64,000 nt of DNA from Zopfochytrium polystomum (GCA_025765615.1 JAIVFJ010000031.1:248001-312000); one strand, 5' to 3'; counted from the first letter of the stretch, positions 1-17,700 are shown. Program-made: numbers and translations. Notes: generated by a model not told the origin, from the sequence alone.

Positions 1-1
1 C

Positions 2-1297
2 ATTGCAAAGGACACACAAATGATAGTCATCGCCACTATCCACCAACCAAACTTTGAGACACTCCGACTTTTCGACAGCTTTGCTCGTTCTTGCTGAGGG
101 GAAAACTATGTACTTTGGCTGGAATCGAGGAAATGCCCGATTATGTGAGTAACTCTCCAAACCACTATTCTTTCGTTGCCACTGACTTGACGAACGAAGT
201 TCGAGGCATTTGGGTCACCGATTCCCCGGTTTGCGAACCCAGCGGATCACGCAATCGACCTGGTTAACGCGGACTTTGAGTTGGCAACGGAATCCAACAT
301 TCGCCAGTCAATCGTGGCACTAGCACAATTTTACCAAAGCCGGACAAGTGCGGCGGTTGCTGGGTTGCGAGGATCGTTCACAAAGTCCAGCACCACGGCG
401 TTGCCCTTGGCCCACGCAACCCACCGTTCTCACTTCCTTTCGCATACGCTCGTCCTGAGTCACCGAATATTCATTACCTACACTCGTAACTTCATCGCAT
501 ACGGCGTTCGCGTTGGCATGTACTTTGGTATGGGTGTCATGATGGCACTGATCTGGTTGAAACTGGGTTCGAACGCTTCGACCGTGAACGACCGACTCTC
601 GGTGCATTTCTTCTCGGTCGCGTTCCTCTCGTTCATGTCCGTGGCCGGCATCCCCGCCTTTCTCGAAGAGCGCAGCGTGTTCATTCGCGAAAAACACAAC
701 GGCCTCTACACGGCGTTGCCCTACGTCCTCGCCAACTCGCTCGTCAACATCCCGTTCCTGTTCCTCTGCGCCTTGGTCTTCGCCGCTATCGCCTACTATT
801 CGATCGGTCTGAACGCACCCGCTGGGTCGTTTTTCTCCTTTATTGCCTATCTATTCCTCGCTATTTACGCAGCCGAATCGCAGGTGATCCTCGTCGCCTC
901 TCTCCTTCCCATTTTCGTCGCCGCCCTTGCCATTGCGTCGTTCGCGAACGGCTTTTGGATGTGCGTGCAGGGCTACTTTATCAAGGCGATATCCCTCCCG
1001 AGGTTCTGGCGGTACTCTTTCCATTACATGGACTATCAAAAGTACGCTTTCGAGCTGCTCGTCAACAACGATTTCACCAACGTCGTCTTTGACTGCGGAC
1101 GCGATGCGGCGGGCAACTGTCTCCAATGTTCGTACCCGAGCTCCGCCCCGGTCAATTCTTGCCAAATGTACGGCGAAGACGTGCTGGCGTATTTGGAAAT
1201 CGGGGGGATCAAGTACTGGGAGTGGATCGTTATTTTGGTTGGGATTTCGATTCTTTTCAGGGTGTGCTGGTACGCTGTTCTTGCAAGGAGCAAATGA
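2..1297 (+). CDS. ABCG-type ABC transporter, C-terminal part (5' end outside window)
   Basis: Exports lipids, sterols or xenobiotics across a membrane using ATP. The window opens inside the nucleotide-binding domain: the H-loop region reads ATIHQPNFETLRLFDSF, followed by LVLAEGKTMYFG and, after an intron at about 145-199 (GTGAGT...AG), FEAFGSPIPRFANPADHAIDL, the usual ABCG NPAD signature. From about 430 to the stop there are six hydrophobic segments of an ABC-2 permease domain, with the ABCG extracellular loop containing CGRDAAGNC and PVNSC cysteines before the last membrane span. Domain order NBD then TMD fits ABCG half-transporters. Two +1 frame changes are needed in the first exon, near 83 and near 120, both inside strongly conserved sequence; from 200 onward the frame is intact. 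The substrate cannot be told from sequence. Confidence 0.9.
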
Positions 1298-1902
1298 ATC
1301 AAGATTTTCTTTGCCTCTCCTTCTGATTCCCTGATTCACCTGAAGTGCGAATGTTTCTGGTTCCTCCTAACACTTATGGGCGTTGGTTTCCCACACGCCG
1401 TTGTTGTTGCATTGAACATTAGGTTTTTTTTTTTTCTTCTGCTTTTTTATGGCCGAAAACCACTTCGCCCTGCGGCTGAGTTGCGATCCACACAGAATGC
1501 TTCGAATTAGTCGCAGGTGGGACGAGAGTCGGAAGAACGTTTTGTGGGGCCCCACTTCGAATTGAGGAAGTGGTTCCGCAGGGGTGCCGAGAACACAACT
1601 TGCGCTCAACCAACGGCGTCCTCCCTGGACGTTGACTTGTGGCGATGATATGCTTTTCCAGGCGGAATGAACACGATTCCGCTTCGGGGCCCCTTGCGTC
1701 CTAGCCAGGCACGAAGCGAACTGAAAGGAAAGCGCTTACACGTGAAGAGAAGATTAAAGGACAGGAAGATAACGAAGAGGGAAGGAAAGTAGAAAAATAT
1801 TCTGCGGTGAGCACACGCGCATTCTCTCCAGAAACAAATAGCTAAAAGTATAACAAAACATTGCAAACAAAAAAAAAAAAAAAGGAAAGTAAAGGTGATG
1901 CC
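1298..1902. other. Convergent intergenic region, ABCG / CBS-PB1
   Basis: This lies between two converging genes. It holds an A-rich tract at about 1869-1883 just before the CBS/PB1 stop and a T tract near 1424-1435. I see no convincing gene. Short open frames here have no recognisable family. Confidence 0.6.
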
Positions 1903-4325
1903 TCACGACCTCTGCAGCCGTGACGCGATGTAAACGGCCAAAATCACAATGCCCGCCGAAATGGCCACATTCACCGGCAGTGGCGCATCCCTCAGAACGT
2001 CCATGATGCCCGGCTGCGGCTGTTCCATCTGAGCTACCCCACGGGTCTGAGCAATAACCATTTCGTGACCCCCCATCGGCGCTGGGTCCGCTGCGGTCAT
2101 CCGCGGCGGAGACGACTTTCCGTCCGCGCCGGACGCGTGCAGCATCAGCCTCGACCAGCCAAGACGACGGGCCATGGCCACGGCGTCCGCCAAGTCCCGG
2201 TCGCTCGAGAGGCCAACCAAATCCCCTTCGTCGTCTTCGTAACTGATCCGACCTTCGTCCGCGTCGGTCCCCACCTTGAGCCCTGTCTTGGTCCGAACTT
2301 GGTTAACAATGTCGCTAAGGGCGGTCGTTGAGGCGGTAAAGCGGTAAACAGTGCCAGAGTTCGCGTCTTTAAGCTTGTACGTGAACACTGCAGAAGTGGG
2401 TGGCGTTGCGGAAAACTCGTTAGAATCCATGTGACCGTGTGAGCTCTGGCCTCCAACGTGGCTGTGCTCTTCGATGACAGAAGGGTCGCGCTGGATAGAG
2501 TTTGGGTGCGACTGCAGCTGGGTCGGTGAGGGGAAAGGCGCTGGCTGGGGTTGATGAGAGATCAAGGTGGAGCCCGCTCGCTGTCGCGGTGTGTTGGTTG
2601 CACTTGGAGGAAGCGGTACACCAGGCTGGTACTGGGGAGACTGTTGAAACTGCTGCTGCTGATACTGCTGCTGGTAGTATGCCGAGGCAGAAGAGATGGA
2701 CCTTGAGTCGCCATCGGAGTGAGCGTCCGACTCCGTGTCGCCGTGTCCCCCCGCAAACGTTGAGTTCCAGAACTTGTTCCACATTGGGCCTTGATCTTGC
2801 GCTGGTTGATTTACATCAACCGAAGTTCCATCTTTCGCCACCTGCTCAAACGGTTAGTGAGTGCGGGATACAGTTGGAAATGCTCCATACCAAATACTCC
2901 AGCATGCTAATTGTCAGAGTAAGAACATCGACCAGTCCAACAGGAATTCGTCCATCCAAAGTAACGGGAAGATGAAGGTAGTGTCCGGCTAAGGAAATTC
3001 AGATTTTTGGACACTCCAGTATAATTATAAATACCGTGAAGCTTCTTCAAAGCGTCCAGAATGGTTGTCTCCACGTTCACGGAATCGGGGTGAGGTGTCT
3101 GATGCAATATGTTAGAGAGGGAAAGATTGAATTAAAAGAAAAGAGGAGAAGAGGGCAGCACCATCACGCGGACGACCGAGGTGACAGCCGGATCGAGACC
3201 AGCGGCGATGACGCGAAGAACAATGTCTTTGGTGGTGAAAATGCCACCGAGACGGTCTTCCCCTTCGCTGTTTCCCAGCACAAGAACTGCTGTTTGATGA
3301 AAGTCCTTCATAACCCGCGCCGCATCCCTAACCGAGGCCCTCACAGGTACTTCCGGGACAGCATCATAGGCTGATTCGTCGTCACCTCCAGCGGCTCGAG
3401 CTAGGACACTGTGAAGATCTGGGCATCCGTGCTGGGCCTTGATAAGGCCGGCCTGGCCGGAGGCAACAGATCCACGCCGCTCGAGAGCCTCCATTGCCGC
3501 AACAATGTTCGCATCCTCGTTTACTTTCTTTTCCAGGTCGTCTAGTCTCTCGAACACGCACTTTGTAATATCCAACAGTCCAACGACATTTGTTCCCGCT
3601 GTTGTGTTCCCGGTAGCCGCGCTGATCTCGGATGCCGAGTCGATCCGCCCGTTCCCCAACTCATCCTCGTCTTCGTTGAACGTAGCAGCAATGACGGGCA
3701 GATGTCGGAAACGTCTGGCCACCATGATGCTGAGCGCCTCGTTTCTGGATCCTCGATCGTGGACGGAGATTGGGTTGCGGGTCATGATCTGCGCAACGGT
3801 GGTATGGCGGACGTCCAGACCCTCTGCAACAACTCTGTAGGCAATGTCTTTGTCGGTGAGAATACCAGAAAGCTGGCCTTCTTCGTTGACTGCGAGCACG
3901 GCGTCCGCCCGCTTCGCAGCCATGAGCTGAGCGGCTTGGACAATGCGGGCAGAGTCGAGGACAGTTATGGCTGGAGCCGGCCGAAGCGAGGACACTGTTC
4001 CTAAACGACGACTCGCACCTCCAATGGAATTGCGCTTCGAGGTCGTTTTCCGGGAGAGCTACGGCGATAGATCGTGGAAGGGGATTGCGGAGACGGACAG
4101 ACGGATGAGGAAATCAAACCGGCGACACGGCAAGCCCGCCCCATACATTACCTCCTGCTCGACCTTTTTGCGAATAGCCTCGTCTCGCCGTTTGTTCCTG
4201 TGCCTAAACAGGTCCGGCGCGCCGCCGCCGGTCTGCTGCGGAGGAGCACCTTGAGCAGAACCGAAGTTGGGGACAGTGGCGGCCCTGCTGAGGCCGCCGC
4301 CGTACGCCGGCGCTGAGGACATCAT
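1903..4325 (-). CDS. CBS-domain and PB1-domain protein (Mug70-like)
   Basis: Five exons can be joined without a frame break: 4325-4152, 4058-3162, 3098-3035, 2988-2891 and 2841-1903, giving about 723 residues. Order of parts: a disordered N-terminus with a basic segment (FRHRNKRRDEAIRKK), two CBS pairs (about residues 75-215 and 290-410; motifs GILTDKDIAYRVVAEGL and GIFTTKDIVLRVIAAGL), a Gln/Ser-rich linker, a PB1 domain at about 562-645 with an acidic OPCA-like patch (YEDDEGDLVGLSSDRDLADA), and one C-terminal hydrophobic segment (VNVAISAGIVILAVYIASRL) that looks like a tail anchor. CBS pairs usually bind adenine nucleotides and PB1 mediates pairing, so a regulatory scaffold on a membrane is inferred. 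The same CBS+PB1 order occurs in fungal Mug70-type proteins. Function is otherwise unknown. Two ATGs in tandem open the frame. Confidence 0.88.
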
Positions 4326-4457
4326 TGTTGCTGTTGCTGACCAGTTTTGACCACTTCAGGTTTGACAAAAAGCAATTGCGAAGACAAAGAAAAAACGTCT
4401 TCGCCTTCGAGACATCGATCGTCTTCAAATAATACATGTAAATACATACAGGTACAA

Positions 4458-7400
4458 TCACATAACAACAATACGAGTCCTGCCACAGAGTGCGTATGTT
4501 TCCCCCACCATGCAAGGTTCGCTCACAGAGACTGCTCGGGCCCCTGCCCTCTGCGTCTCCTGGAACCTGCGCTCCGCCATCTCCTCCAACACCTTCGCGT
4601 TCGCGGTGCCCGTTGCGTCCGCAAGCCGGCGAAAGTACCCATGCGGAAGTGCCAACAGCTCTTTCGGCGTGCCTAGCTCGGCGAGCTTTCCGCCCTCCAA
4701 AACGAGGATGCGGTCATAGTCGGCCACAGTCACGAGCCGATGCGCGATGCAAACCACCGTCGAATGTTTGAAATGGGTACGGATGGAGCGCTGAAGATGC
4801 GCGTCGGCCACGGGATCGATCGCAGAAGACGCTTCGTCAAGGACCAAGATCTTTGGGTTCGCGCAGATAGCCCGAGCAAGGGTGAAGAGCTGCTTTTCTC
4901 CGACAGAAAAGTTCTTCATAGGTGGGAAAAATACGTCAGTACTGGTCAGTAGGTTTGCCAGGATCCTCACCTCCCCACGGTCAGACACGCGAGAATCCAG
5001 TTTGTTTTCAAGCCCTGCCACCGTGCTCTTCATTCCAACGAGCTCTAATGCCTCCCAGATTTGATCATCGGTGCACTTATCATCAATGTCGATGTTGGAA
5101 CGAATCGTTCCGGAAAACAAGACAGGCTCTTGGGGTATCATTTCTATTCTGCTTCGGAGAGTGCGCAGTCCAAGCTTTGAAATATCTGGTAGCCGAAATC
5201 ATGTGAAAGCAGTCAAATTAGTGAGGTGGCACGCTTCGACTGCTTGCAAGATTGATTTACCTAAATTATCAATCTTTACGCTTCCCCTTGTTGGTTCCAT
5301 CAACCGGAACAACATTGACAGCATCGTCGATTTGCCACTGCCTGTCCTGCCCACAATGCCCAATTTTTCCCCCGGTATGACCTCCACAGTCAGATTTTTA
5401 AGAACAGCCACATCGCGGGACTCATATCGGGCCTCGACGTTGTCAAACTGAATTCTGCCCTTGGAAGGCCATTTCCCTGCAGGGGGATCGTCTCGCCGAT
5501 GCGGCTGCGGCTCACGCGGGAGTTTGCGTATGTAATGGTCGAGGCGCTCGATGGAAACCATCTTGATGCTCAGCAACTGACAGATGCAGAACAATCTGGC
5601 GAAGCGTTTCTGAAAAAGTGAGAACTGTCGTAATCGAAAATCCGACGCCCGACGCATCGTTATAGAGATAGACACCAAGCAAGCAGAGGCCAAGGACGAG
5701 AAACGAAGAAAACGCCTAACAGACGAAATTTCGATTAGACTTAAGTTTGAACCATGAGGGACAACAAACCCCTATCCGAAAACTGAGCCAAACGGGAAGC
5801 AATTCCTGCAGAAAAGCTGGCACATTTGACTCATCAGTGTAATGTCTTTGTGCGCGACTGGATCTGGATTGGGCCTGGAAAACAATAACTTAAATTGAGT
5901 TGAAGGAATCATTCAGACGCCTACTCTGAAGGAGCGAATTGTGATGACTCCAGAGAGCACCTCTGAGACGTGGGCAATCAGTGGAGAGCCGTTCACCGCA
6001 GCCAGACGTTTCAATTCTCTGTTGCTTGCTCGATACAACAGTGTGACGAAGTAGAAGATAATAATAAGTGGAACGGCGATAACTGTGAAAACCATCGTTA
6101 ATACTGGTGACGGGTCCGCTAAGTAAGTCTTCTGTCTTACGTAGTGACGACGGTGTCAACAAAGCGACAACGACAATGGAAGCCAAAGTCTTCGATATTT
6201 GGTAACAACATTGCATGAGCTGCAGCCAAATCTGCATGTCCACCTCCTGCACGTCCTTGGACAGCCGGTTCAGCACCCTGCCCAACGGCTGGAACACATA
6301 ACGAAGTTAGGTTGGCTCCAGCTCCATAAACAGAGCTCAGCGAAACTGAAATACCTGAGAGTCGAAAAAAGACATGGGAGCTCGAAAGAGTCCAGCTACT
6401 GCCTTCTGATGGAAGTTCCGAGCAGCAGTTAGACCTTGGTACGCAATGATGATCGCCATCAAAACTGAGGGAATGGCCAAGAAGGGTCAATCGCAAGGTT
6501 TACAAATGTGAAGAGACAGCACGAACCTGTAAAGCCTGCGCCGATGCCAGTGATTTCCGAAAACAGGTTGAAATACCACCGATTGGACTTGGTGAACTTG
6601 TCCGCCACCCACCACGTCAGGAACAAGCCGCTCGCGATATCCATCAACGTATGAATGGCGACGACAAACGTGAGAAGACCAGCTACAACAAACCCGCCTG
6701 ACTGCTTAAAGTATTGCCGAAGAATCGCAAACTGAATGTAACCCCTTTCGCGGTCTTCCTCTTGGAGGAGGTTCGATACTACTGAGGCTGAAACTTCAGA
6801 CGGTTGCTTCGGAGCAGCAACTGAACTAATCACAGATCCTTCTTGGACCGACCCATGCTCAGATTCATCGATGGCAAACTGAAAACATGCGTATGATTAG
6901 CAGATTGAAGAAACTCGCGGAACAACACCAACATTGTAGCTCCGCATCATTTCAGCAAGAATCTTCCCTTTAGCCATCAGCTGAGCATAACTTCCTTCTT
7001 CAACGATTCGGCCGTCTTCCATGACAATAACGTGATCAGTTAGGGGAAGATACTGAAGCTGGTGCGTCACAAGGAGTCTTGTCTTGTTCCGTAATATTCC
7101 AGCGATGCAGCTATCGTACACTTGTTTGCCAACATGAGCGTCCAGGGCCGCTAGAGGATCGTCTAAGAGATAAATATCGGCGTTTGCGTAAACTGCTCGC
7201 GCTATTTTCGAAGATGACAAAAGTCAGCGAAGTGAATTTGCAAAACGATAAATTGCCAACCTAACGCAACGCGGGCCCTTTGCCCACCGCTCAACGCAAT
7301 CCCTCGTTCGCCAATCATAGTGTCCACACCGTGAAATAAGTCGTTCAAATCGACATCGAGAGCCACGGATCGTATGGTAGCTTCCAGCTTCGAAGGGACA

Positions 7401-9511
7401 AATGGCAGTCCAAAAAGAATATTGTCCTTGATACTTCTTGATACTAGCCAGGGCTCTTGGTAACAGACTGCAATTCGACCTTGCACTTGCACTGATCCAG
7501 ATATCCTGCTCATTTGCGATGTTATGGCTGCTATAAGAGAGGACTTTCCAGACCCTTCAGGAAGAGTTAAGAGTTCGTCTCAACCGACTACAAATAAAAG
7601 AAAACTCACCGACTGAGCCAACAACCGCTGTAAGAGACCCTTTTCGCAACTTAAAGTCCAGGTTTTCAAAGAATGGTCCAGTCTGCCAGGTCTCTGGTGG
7701 TGAAATGTGGCGCCCCAACTGACTCTCTTCCTTGTTCGGCTCTGTGTCCTTTCGTCTGTTCTTCTTTGCGGCTTTTCTAATTGCAGCTTCAACAGCACCT
7801 TGTCGCGCGTCGCTCGAGCGGACATCCCATTTAAAGGTGCCACTGCGAATCTCTACGTCGACGTTCTTTTCAATGGGCCGATCATCACGGCGGATTCCGC
7901 GGCCAAATCTTACATCCTCCACCTCTTCGGCTTGGAGGAAAGAACGAATCCGACCCCATGAAATGAAAGCTTGCACAATGGCCCTGGTGCCGTGAACTAA
8001 GTTTCAAAGGCTCAACGGAAAGTCTAAATCCTTACATGAGCTGGTAGGGAATCACTTGCAATGGGATGACAAGAATTCGGGTATATGACAGCGCTGGATA
8101 GATGACTGCAGCATCAATGATATCTGTGTGCTTCGCTGCAAAAAGGCGGTTACTGATTGTCAACGACGAGCAGCCTCTATTCTTACCATAAAACACCAGA
8201 ATTCCTATTGTGACCGCCGGAGGTACGATGACCGCCACAGTCGCAGTAAACATACATGTTGGAATAAACCAGCCCAGATAGCGTAGTTGGAAGTCTCGGA
8301 CTTGTTTTATCGCCTTTTCAAAGTGCACATCGAGCGCTCGTATTTTGAGAATTTTGATTCCCTGAAGCGACAATGTCGTGAGCATGGATTGGGACTTGTT
8401 CAAAAAGCATACCGAGAAAACCTCGCGGATGAGACGCACGCGGTCGTCGCCAGACTGCCATACGTTTCGCTGAATCCACTTAAGGAAAGGAACCGTTCCG
8501 AAGATGAGAAAGATTGCGACCCCAAATATTCCCGCAACTACTTTCAGATTGCACTTTAGGATGTTCGTCAAAACGAAGACGGAAACTACAATCTGCAAAC
8601 AACGACGGGAATCGCAATGATTGTGTAAGACAACAAAAGGATTTCATGGTACTTCTCATGGGCCTCACCTGGAAGATCGTAATAAAGAAGCGAAAGCCGT
8701 TTGCTGCAAATCTGCCGATCATCAAGGAATCAAAAGTGATCATTTGCAAGATTCGCCCCTATGATAATTGTGAGCACAAGGCACACCCAAGACACAATTC
8801 GGGACACTAGAGACAAAATCCCCAAGCACACACCTCAGAGAACTCGAGCGACGTTTTATACGATGCTCTCAGCGACTTATCGGACAGCACATTTATCAAA
8901 GCCGTTTTAACTTTGAAAGTGACCACAACCATCTCCTGAGCGGATATGGTCTCGAGCACTGTCTTTCCCACAGTTAGTCCGAAGAGCGTAAAGACAAGGG
9001 CGAGCGGTGATGCTATGAAGAAAGAGTCCGCTGATGAATGGTCCACCATGTAGAGAATGATCCCACGAAGGAGGATAGGAAGAAATAGGTCGATGCACGT
9101 TGCGACTAAGGCAAGGAAGACCGCAAGTATCCTGTGAAGACACATGCTTAAGCCACCACTCTCTCCACTTGACCAACCGCAAAACGACGAAACTCACCAG
9201 GATCCCGCGACCAATCCGAATATGTGGCCTAGCGGGCTCGGTAAGTGCCTAGCAGTGACGCCCCGCTCGAGAGCGTCTGAGATGCGGCGATTGTAATCCT
9301 CCATTTGTTGGGCTATCTGGGACGCAAGCATACTTTGACGCAATTCCGGTAGGTCTTCGAACTCGACAGATCCGTCAATGCCCTTTCTCATCATCGGTGT
9401 CAGCCAGGACAGGGTGAGGTAGGAGAATGGCTGGAACCATAGTGGGCACATGCGGGAGGGCTGCTGTGGCTCAGACAGATCCCGATCGTCATCGACCTGA
9501 GGAATCGTCAT
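4458..9511 (-). CDS. ABCC (MRP-type) ABC transporter
   Basis: Full-size exporter of conjugates and drugs. About 18 exons read in order: cytosolic lead-in (YLTLSWLTPMMRKG, DLPEL), TMD1, NBD1 with Walker A split by an intron (VVGSV / GSGKSSL), signature LSGGQRARV and Walker B YLLDDPLAALD, linker, TMD2 (PLGRVLNRLSKDVQEVDMQ; RELKRLAAVNGSPL), NBD2 with GRTGSGKSTML, degenerate signature FSVGEKQLFTLARAI and LVLDEASSAID, and a 30-residue tail. There is no TMD0, so it resembles short MRPs. The start is uncertain: 9511 is the first in-frame ATG, but similar-looking coding sequence runs upstream to about 9680 without an ATG in that frame. One +1 frame change is needed near 5568, between HLSVAE and IKMVSIERLDHYI; a 37-nt intron with a weak donor just upstream is the alternative explanation. 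Confidence 0.9.
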
Positions 9512-10041
9512 ATCATCGTCGCCATCCTCAACAACGCTCTTCTCATCGTGTCCGATATCGAATCGAATGGTCGGGATTGCGGAGCTGCTGGTAGCGTCCA
9601 CCAGGGGACAGCCGCAGCCATGTCGGTTTGTACGAATGTTGCCGAGCACTCGGTCGGGGGCTGGAGTGTCTGACCGCAAGATTCGTCAATTTGACAAGGA
9701 ACGGTTGGAGTGGCAGGTGCCCCCCAGTTTTGGTTCCAACGAGGTGTGTGCAGACAATGGTGGCTCTTTGACTGAACGGGGCGCCTTGCCCATACATCCC
9801 CAATCAAGCTTTGAAGCACAAACACAGACGAAAAATGGGACGCAAGAAGGAAACAGAATGGGTCGGAAAACAGACAGCAAACAGAGGTGAAAGATTCCGA
9901 CGAGCAGTGAGTAAAGGAAAGCAGAAATGCGGGGGTCCGTTAGAGGTCCAGACTGACAATGTCCACCGGCAAAGTTACTCGTCAAAGGGGCTTCAGACCT
10001 CAGATGGCAATTACAATACACCCAAAAGTTCTGTACAGCTC
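9512..10041. other. Region between ABCC start and MAP kinase 1 stop
   Basis: Probably the ABCC promoter and 5' leader. Open frames of about 60-110 codons exist on both strands but none has a recognisable family. An unrecognised N-terminal ABCC exon could lie at 9520-9830. Confidence 0.4.
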
Positions 10042-11832
<1,791 letters not shown>

Positions 11833-12430
11833 GTTGCCGATCGAGTCTGAAACGGGGCGGTTGGGGACGAGTCAGATTGGCTGAAACGGCGTGATGGCGG
11901 GTGGGGGGTGCTGGCGGCAAGAGGGTAAGAAGGTGAGGGAAGGGGCGCCGGGTGAGCGCCGCGATCTGCATCCAGCCGCAATCTCCTCCCATTGGGGAAG
12001 CTTGCCTCCTCTTGACGCCTCTTCCCGAAAGACAGGGCGACTGACGGCTGGTTCACGAAAAGGGCACAGGGGCAGGACCGAACCGTCACTCACACACAAA
12101 CTTCTTTTTTGGAAGATCGCCTTTTGCGTTGCCCCACTTTGTATTCCTTTCAACCTCTCTCTCCATGACTTTTCCGTTCGCAATTTTTTTTTTTTTTTTT
12201 TTTGATTCAAACGCCCACCGTCAGAGAGGAAAAGGAGAGGCCGTGAGCCTCACCTGCCAAAAGTTCCAAAAAAGGAAAAGCCCCCCCAGACCAGGGATTC
12301 CACACTCCACAGGCCACCACAGCTTCTATAAACACTGGATCTCACACGAGGAGGGAAAAGGAAAAGGAAAACGCACGCCTCCAAAGGGGACTGGCTGATT
12401 AGGGAGCCTCCTGAATCAAAACTTGGCAGA
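11833..12430. other. Intergenic region between the two MAP kinases
   Basis: Likely promoter of kinase 1 and 3' flank of kinase 2. It contains a long T tract at about 12185-12203 and GC-rich flanks, but no gene that I can recognise. Confidence 0.5.
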
Positions 12431-14279
<1,849 letters not shown>

Positions 14280-14733
14280 TCGCGGTGGGCCGCTGCTGGC
14301 TCACGGAGTTGGGGTGGACGGGGCGGTTGTGAAGGTTAGGCGAAACGTCCGCCGATCTCCGCCCTTTCGCCTCTCCTCAAGCTGATGGTTGCAGCAAGGA
14401 GTGGGCGACAAGGAAACACAGATTGTGGATGTTCTTGGTGTCTTCTTTGTCTCTCGAGGGCACCCCCAATTGCAGAGTGAAGCAATGATTCACGTTGCTC
14501 CGACTGCTTACGTTTAGTCCTGTCAGGACTTCAGAGGCCGCAATTGCTCCCTACGGCTTTTTGCTCCTCCTTTCCGATTAGCCAGCACCGGCCATTATGC
14601 AACGCATGCATGGCCGCCACAGGACATCGCTTAGAGAAGCACATTCGGTTCTGTGCCATGCAAGTGCGTTTTTGGTTCGGCTGGGGGGCTCAAAATTTCA
14701 ATCTCCGACGCCGACACGCTAGATTGAGCCGTC
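14280..14733. promoter_or_regulatory. Divergent promoter region, MAP kinase 2 / kinesin
   Basis: About 450 bp separate the start codons of two divergent genes, so both promoters should lie here. No specific element could be identified. Confidence 0.45.
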
Positions 14734-17700
14734 ATGACCGACACCGTCGCTGTAAAAGTGGCCCTAAAGGTGGCGTTGAATGAGCGTTTCGCTGTTCAGT
14801 TTCCACTTGCGATCGATTCTAACTGAAGATATAGATTCGGCCGCCAAATGCTATTAGCAAAGGTAAAGAAGCGGACATCCCGATCAGGCGACAGTCCTTA
14901 AGCGTCATTCCCGGAACGGATTCGGTCACGATCGGACGGGACGCCGATTCGGCTGGTGGAAGCTCACCGCTGGGATCCGGGAGCGTCCTCTCCGCATCAC
15001 CGAACAACCTTTCTTCCGGACGTCGTGGATTCACGTTCGACAGGGTCTTCGGACCAGACGTGACTCAGCAGGCCTTCTACCACGATTGCTGCTCATCATT
15101 AATACAACAATTCATGGACGGATTTAATGTCACTATTTTTGCATAGTGCGTTAGGCTCCTCCCGATAACGCTCTTGGGTTGAAGACTGATTTATTGCAAC
15201 CCTTTTCCAGCGGCCAAACATCCTCTGGGAAGACTTACTCAATCGGGAACCAGCAGCAGCCCGGAAGTGCCGCCGGAGCATGTTGGAATTATCCCCCGTG
15301 CCATTGGTCAAGTTATGGGCGCTGTCCAAGTAATGCTTTCCTTGATTGGCCTTCGCTTGCTTTACAATTTCCCGCAGAAGCAACCCGAGGACACCGCTGT
15401 ACAATTTTCTGTGAAGTGTACGTTTCTGGAAATTTACCAAGAGCAGGTCTAGCTTCACATTCCGATTAGAGGTTTTCGGCTCACACTAAGAAGGTTCGAG
15501 ATTTGCTTCGCCCCGAAGCCAAAGATATTTCTATAAGGGAGGACAAAAATGGTGTTACCACTGTGGTTGGAATACATGAAGAAGACATTTCCTCTGCGGA
15601 CGATCTTCTCAGGTCAACATCAGATGCATACGAAAAGGTGATTTCTGAATTCATTACTAGATGCCTTGAAAAAGGGAACTTGGAAAGGACAACCGGGGAC
15701 ACGAAAATGCACCTTTATTCCTCTCGCAGTCATGCCGTATTCACCATTCTGCTTGAGCAGCGAGCAGGAGACCCTTTCATGAACCACGGCTCCGAAAATA
15801 TTTCCAAAGCCCCTCTGAAGTGCTCAAAGCTTCACTTGATTGACCTTGCTGGTGAGGAAAAGATATGTTTCCGGCTGTATGATTGATCAATACCTCATTA
15901 ATTGCAGGGTCCGAGCGATTGAAAAGGACCGGTGCAGAAGGAGTTAGATTGAAGGAGTCCGTGAAAATAAACTCTGGCCTGCTAGCTCTCGGAAATGTTA
16001 TTAGCTTGCTCTCCGGTTCAGACGGTCAAGAACGGCCGCAATCACAGCCTCAGCATGTTCCGTACAGAGATTCAAAGTTGACACGACTACTTAGAGATTC
16101 TCTTGGGGGAAATGCGAAGACACTGATGGTAGCTTGCGTGAGGTTCGTGCTTTTCTCAAAATAGTTCGAGTATGTCTGAGATGTGCTCCGAAAGTCCCTG
16201 CGAGGAAGATTACGACGAAACACTCAACACATTGAAGTGAGATCAAGCATTTATAGATTAATCCAACCGTTTCCGATTTCCAAGATACGCAGACAGGGCG
16301 AGAAGAATTCAGAACCGACCCATCGTTAATATAGTGGATGCACAGGTGCGGTCTCATTCATGCATCGCTTCTTGAGGCATTGGGAAACTAATTTGAGCCA
16401 TCTTCAGAGGGCGAAAGTCCTGGAAATGAGAGAGCGAATCGATTTTTTGGAAAGCCAGCTAGTAATTGAACGCACCAATTCGCAAGATCGTAGAGTGGAA
16501 ACGCCTGCAAAGAAAGCGGAGGCTAGTCCAGATCTAAGCAGTGATTTGGGGAGCGATCAGCTTCTTGGTCGTCTCATGGAAGAGTTAAGGAGTCGGACGA
16601 TTCGAGGAACAAGTCAGTCAGTCGCTCTGTAACTGAAACATTAACGAAGGGGTTTTTCGTACTTTGCCAGATGCAATCAAGGCGTTGAAAGAAATGACTG
16701 AAGAAAATGATGCTCTCAAAGCAAGGATCCTCTGCAGTCGAAGTCGAGCTGGAGGTTAGTCCATGGTTTTCTCACACCTGCGCTTACTTTCGCTGCATAG
16801 AATTCAAGATCATTTCAGATGGCTGTCGCTGATGAGCTGGAGGTTGCAAAGCAGGAACAAACCAAAAGTTTGCAAGAATTACAGTCCGCCATCAGCGACA
16901 CCATGAGACTTGCCGAATTTGCCATCACCGTGTCGCCTTTCGTTCCGAAGGAAAATGCGGAAGGCATTGAACAGCTCATTCGGCGTTACATTACGAATGC
17001 AGAAATGTAAGTCTTCCCATCCAGCAAGATTCAGCGAACTCACGCAAATATTGCAGAAAGTTCAAACCTAAAGACGGTAAGCCAAAATGAAGCAGATTGT
17101 GAAGCTTACTCTCAACAGACAAGGTTCCCGATACAGCGGTAGCGTTTGTGCGTAAGTTTTGAAACCTTCACTGAACAATCCCAAGTCAGTTCCGGTATCA
17201 CCCTCTAAGCCCTCGTTCCGTCCGCACATGAATATATTCTCTCGACACAGGCGAAGAGACGATAGAAGGTTGGAAAATCGCGAAGGAAAATGTTCTCACA
17301 TGAATTCTACATTTAACACACTCAATCAGCAAGAAGAACGGGACGATTGACACATCTGATCATAGTGCGACTTGACCTAGATACACTGACTGAGCTAAGA
17401 AGAGTTGAGGAAGCGCTTCAAGAAAGTGAAAAGGCAAGATCGGAATTAGAATCGGCACTTGAAATCGTTCGAGGGCAGCTGGAGACAAACCGGGTCCTGA
17501 ACACACTGACGACGAGGTAGCATAGAATTTCGCACCAACACGATCTCACCACCGGCATAGAGACACGGAGTCCCAGACGCAGCCATTGCTGAGCTTTATG
17601 GATGCACTGCAATCTATTTGCGTTCCCGAAGACCTCCCTAGGAAGTTCTTACCAGGCTGGACTTCGATGTGCGCATTCCACTGTTTCAGTCTTTACGCTA

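Noticed and set aside
95..97. TGC-TGA-G in ABCG as a further TGA-type slip
   Set aside because: The residues LVLAEG upstream of it already match the family in the +1 frame, so the shift must lie earlier, near 83.
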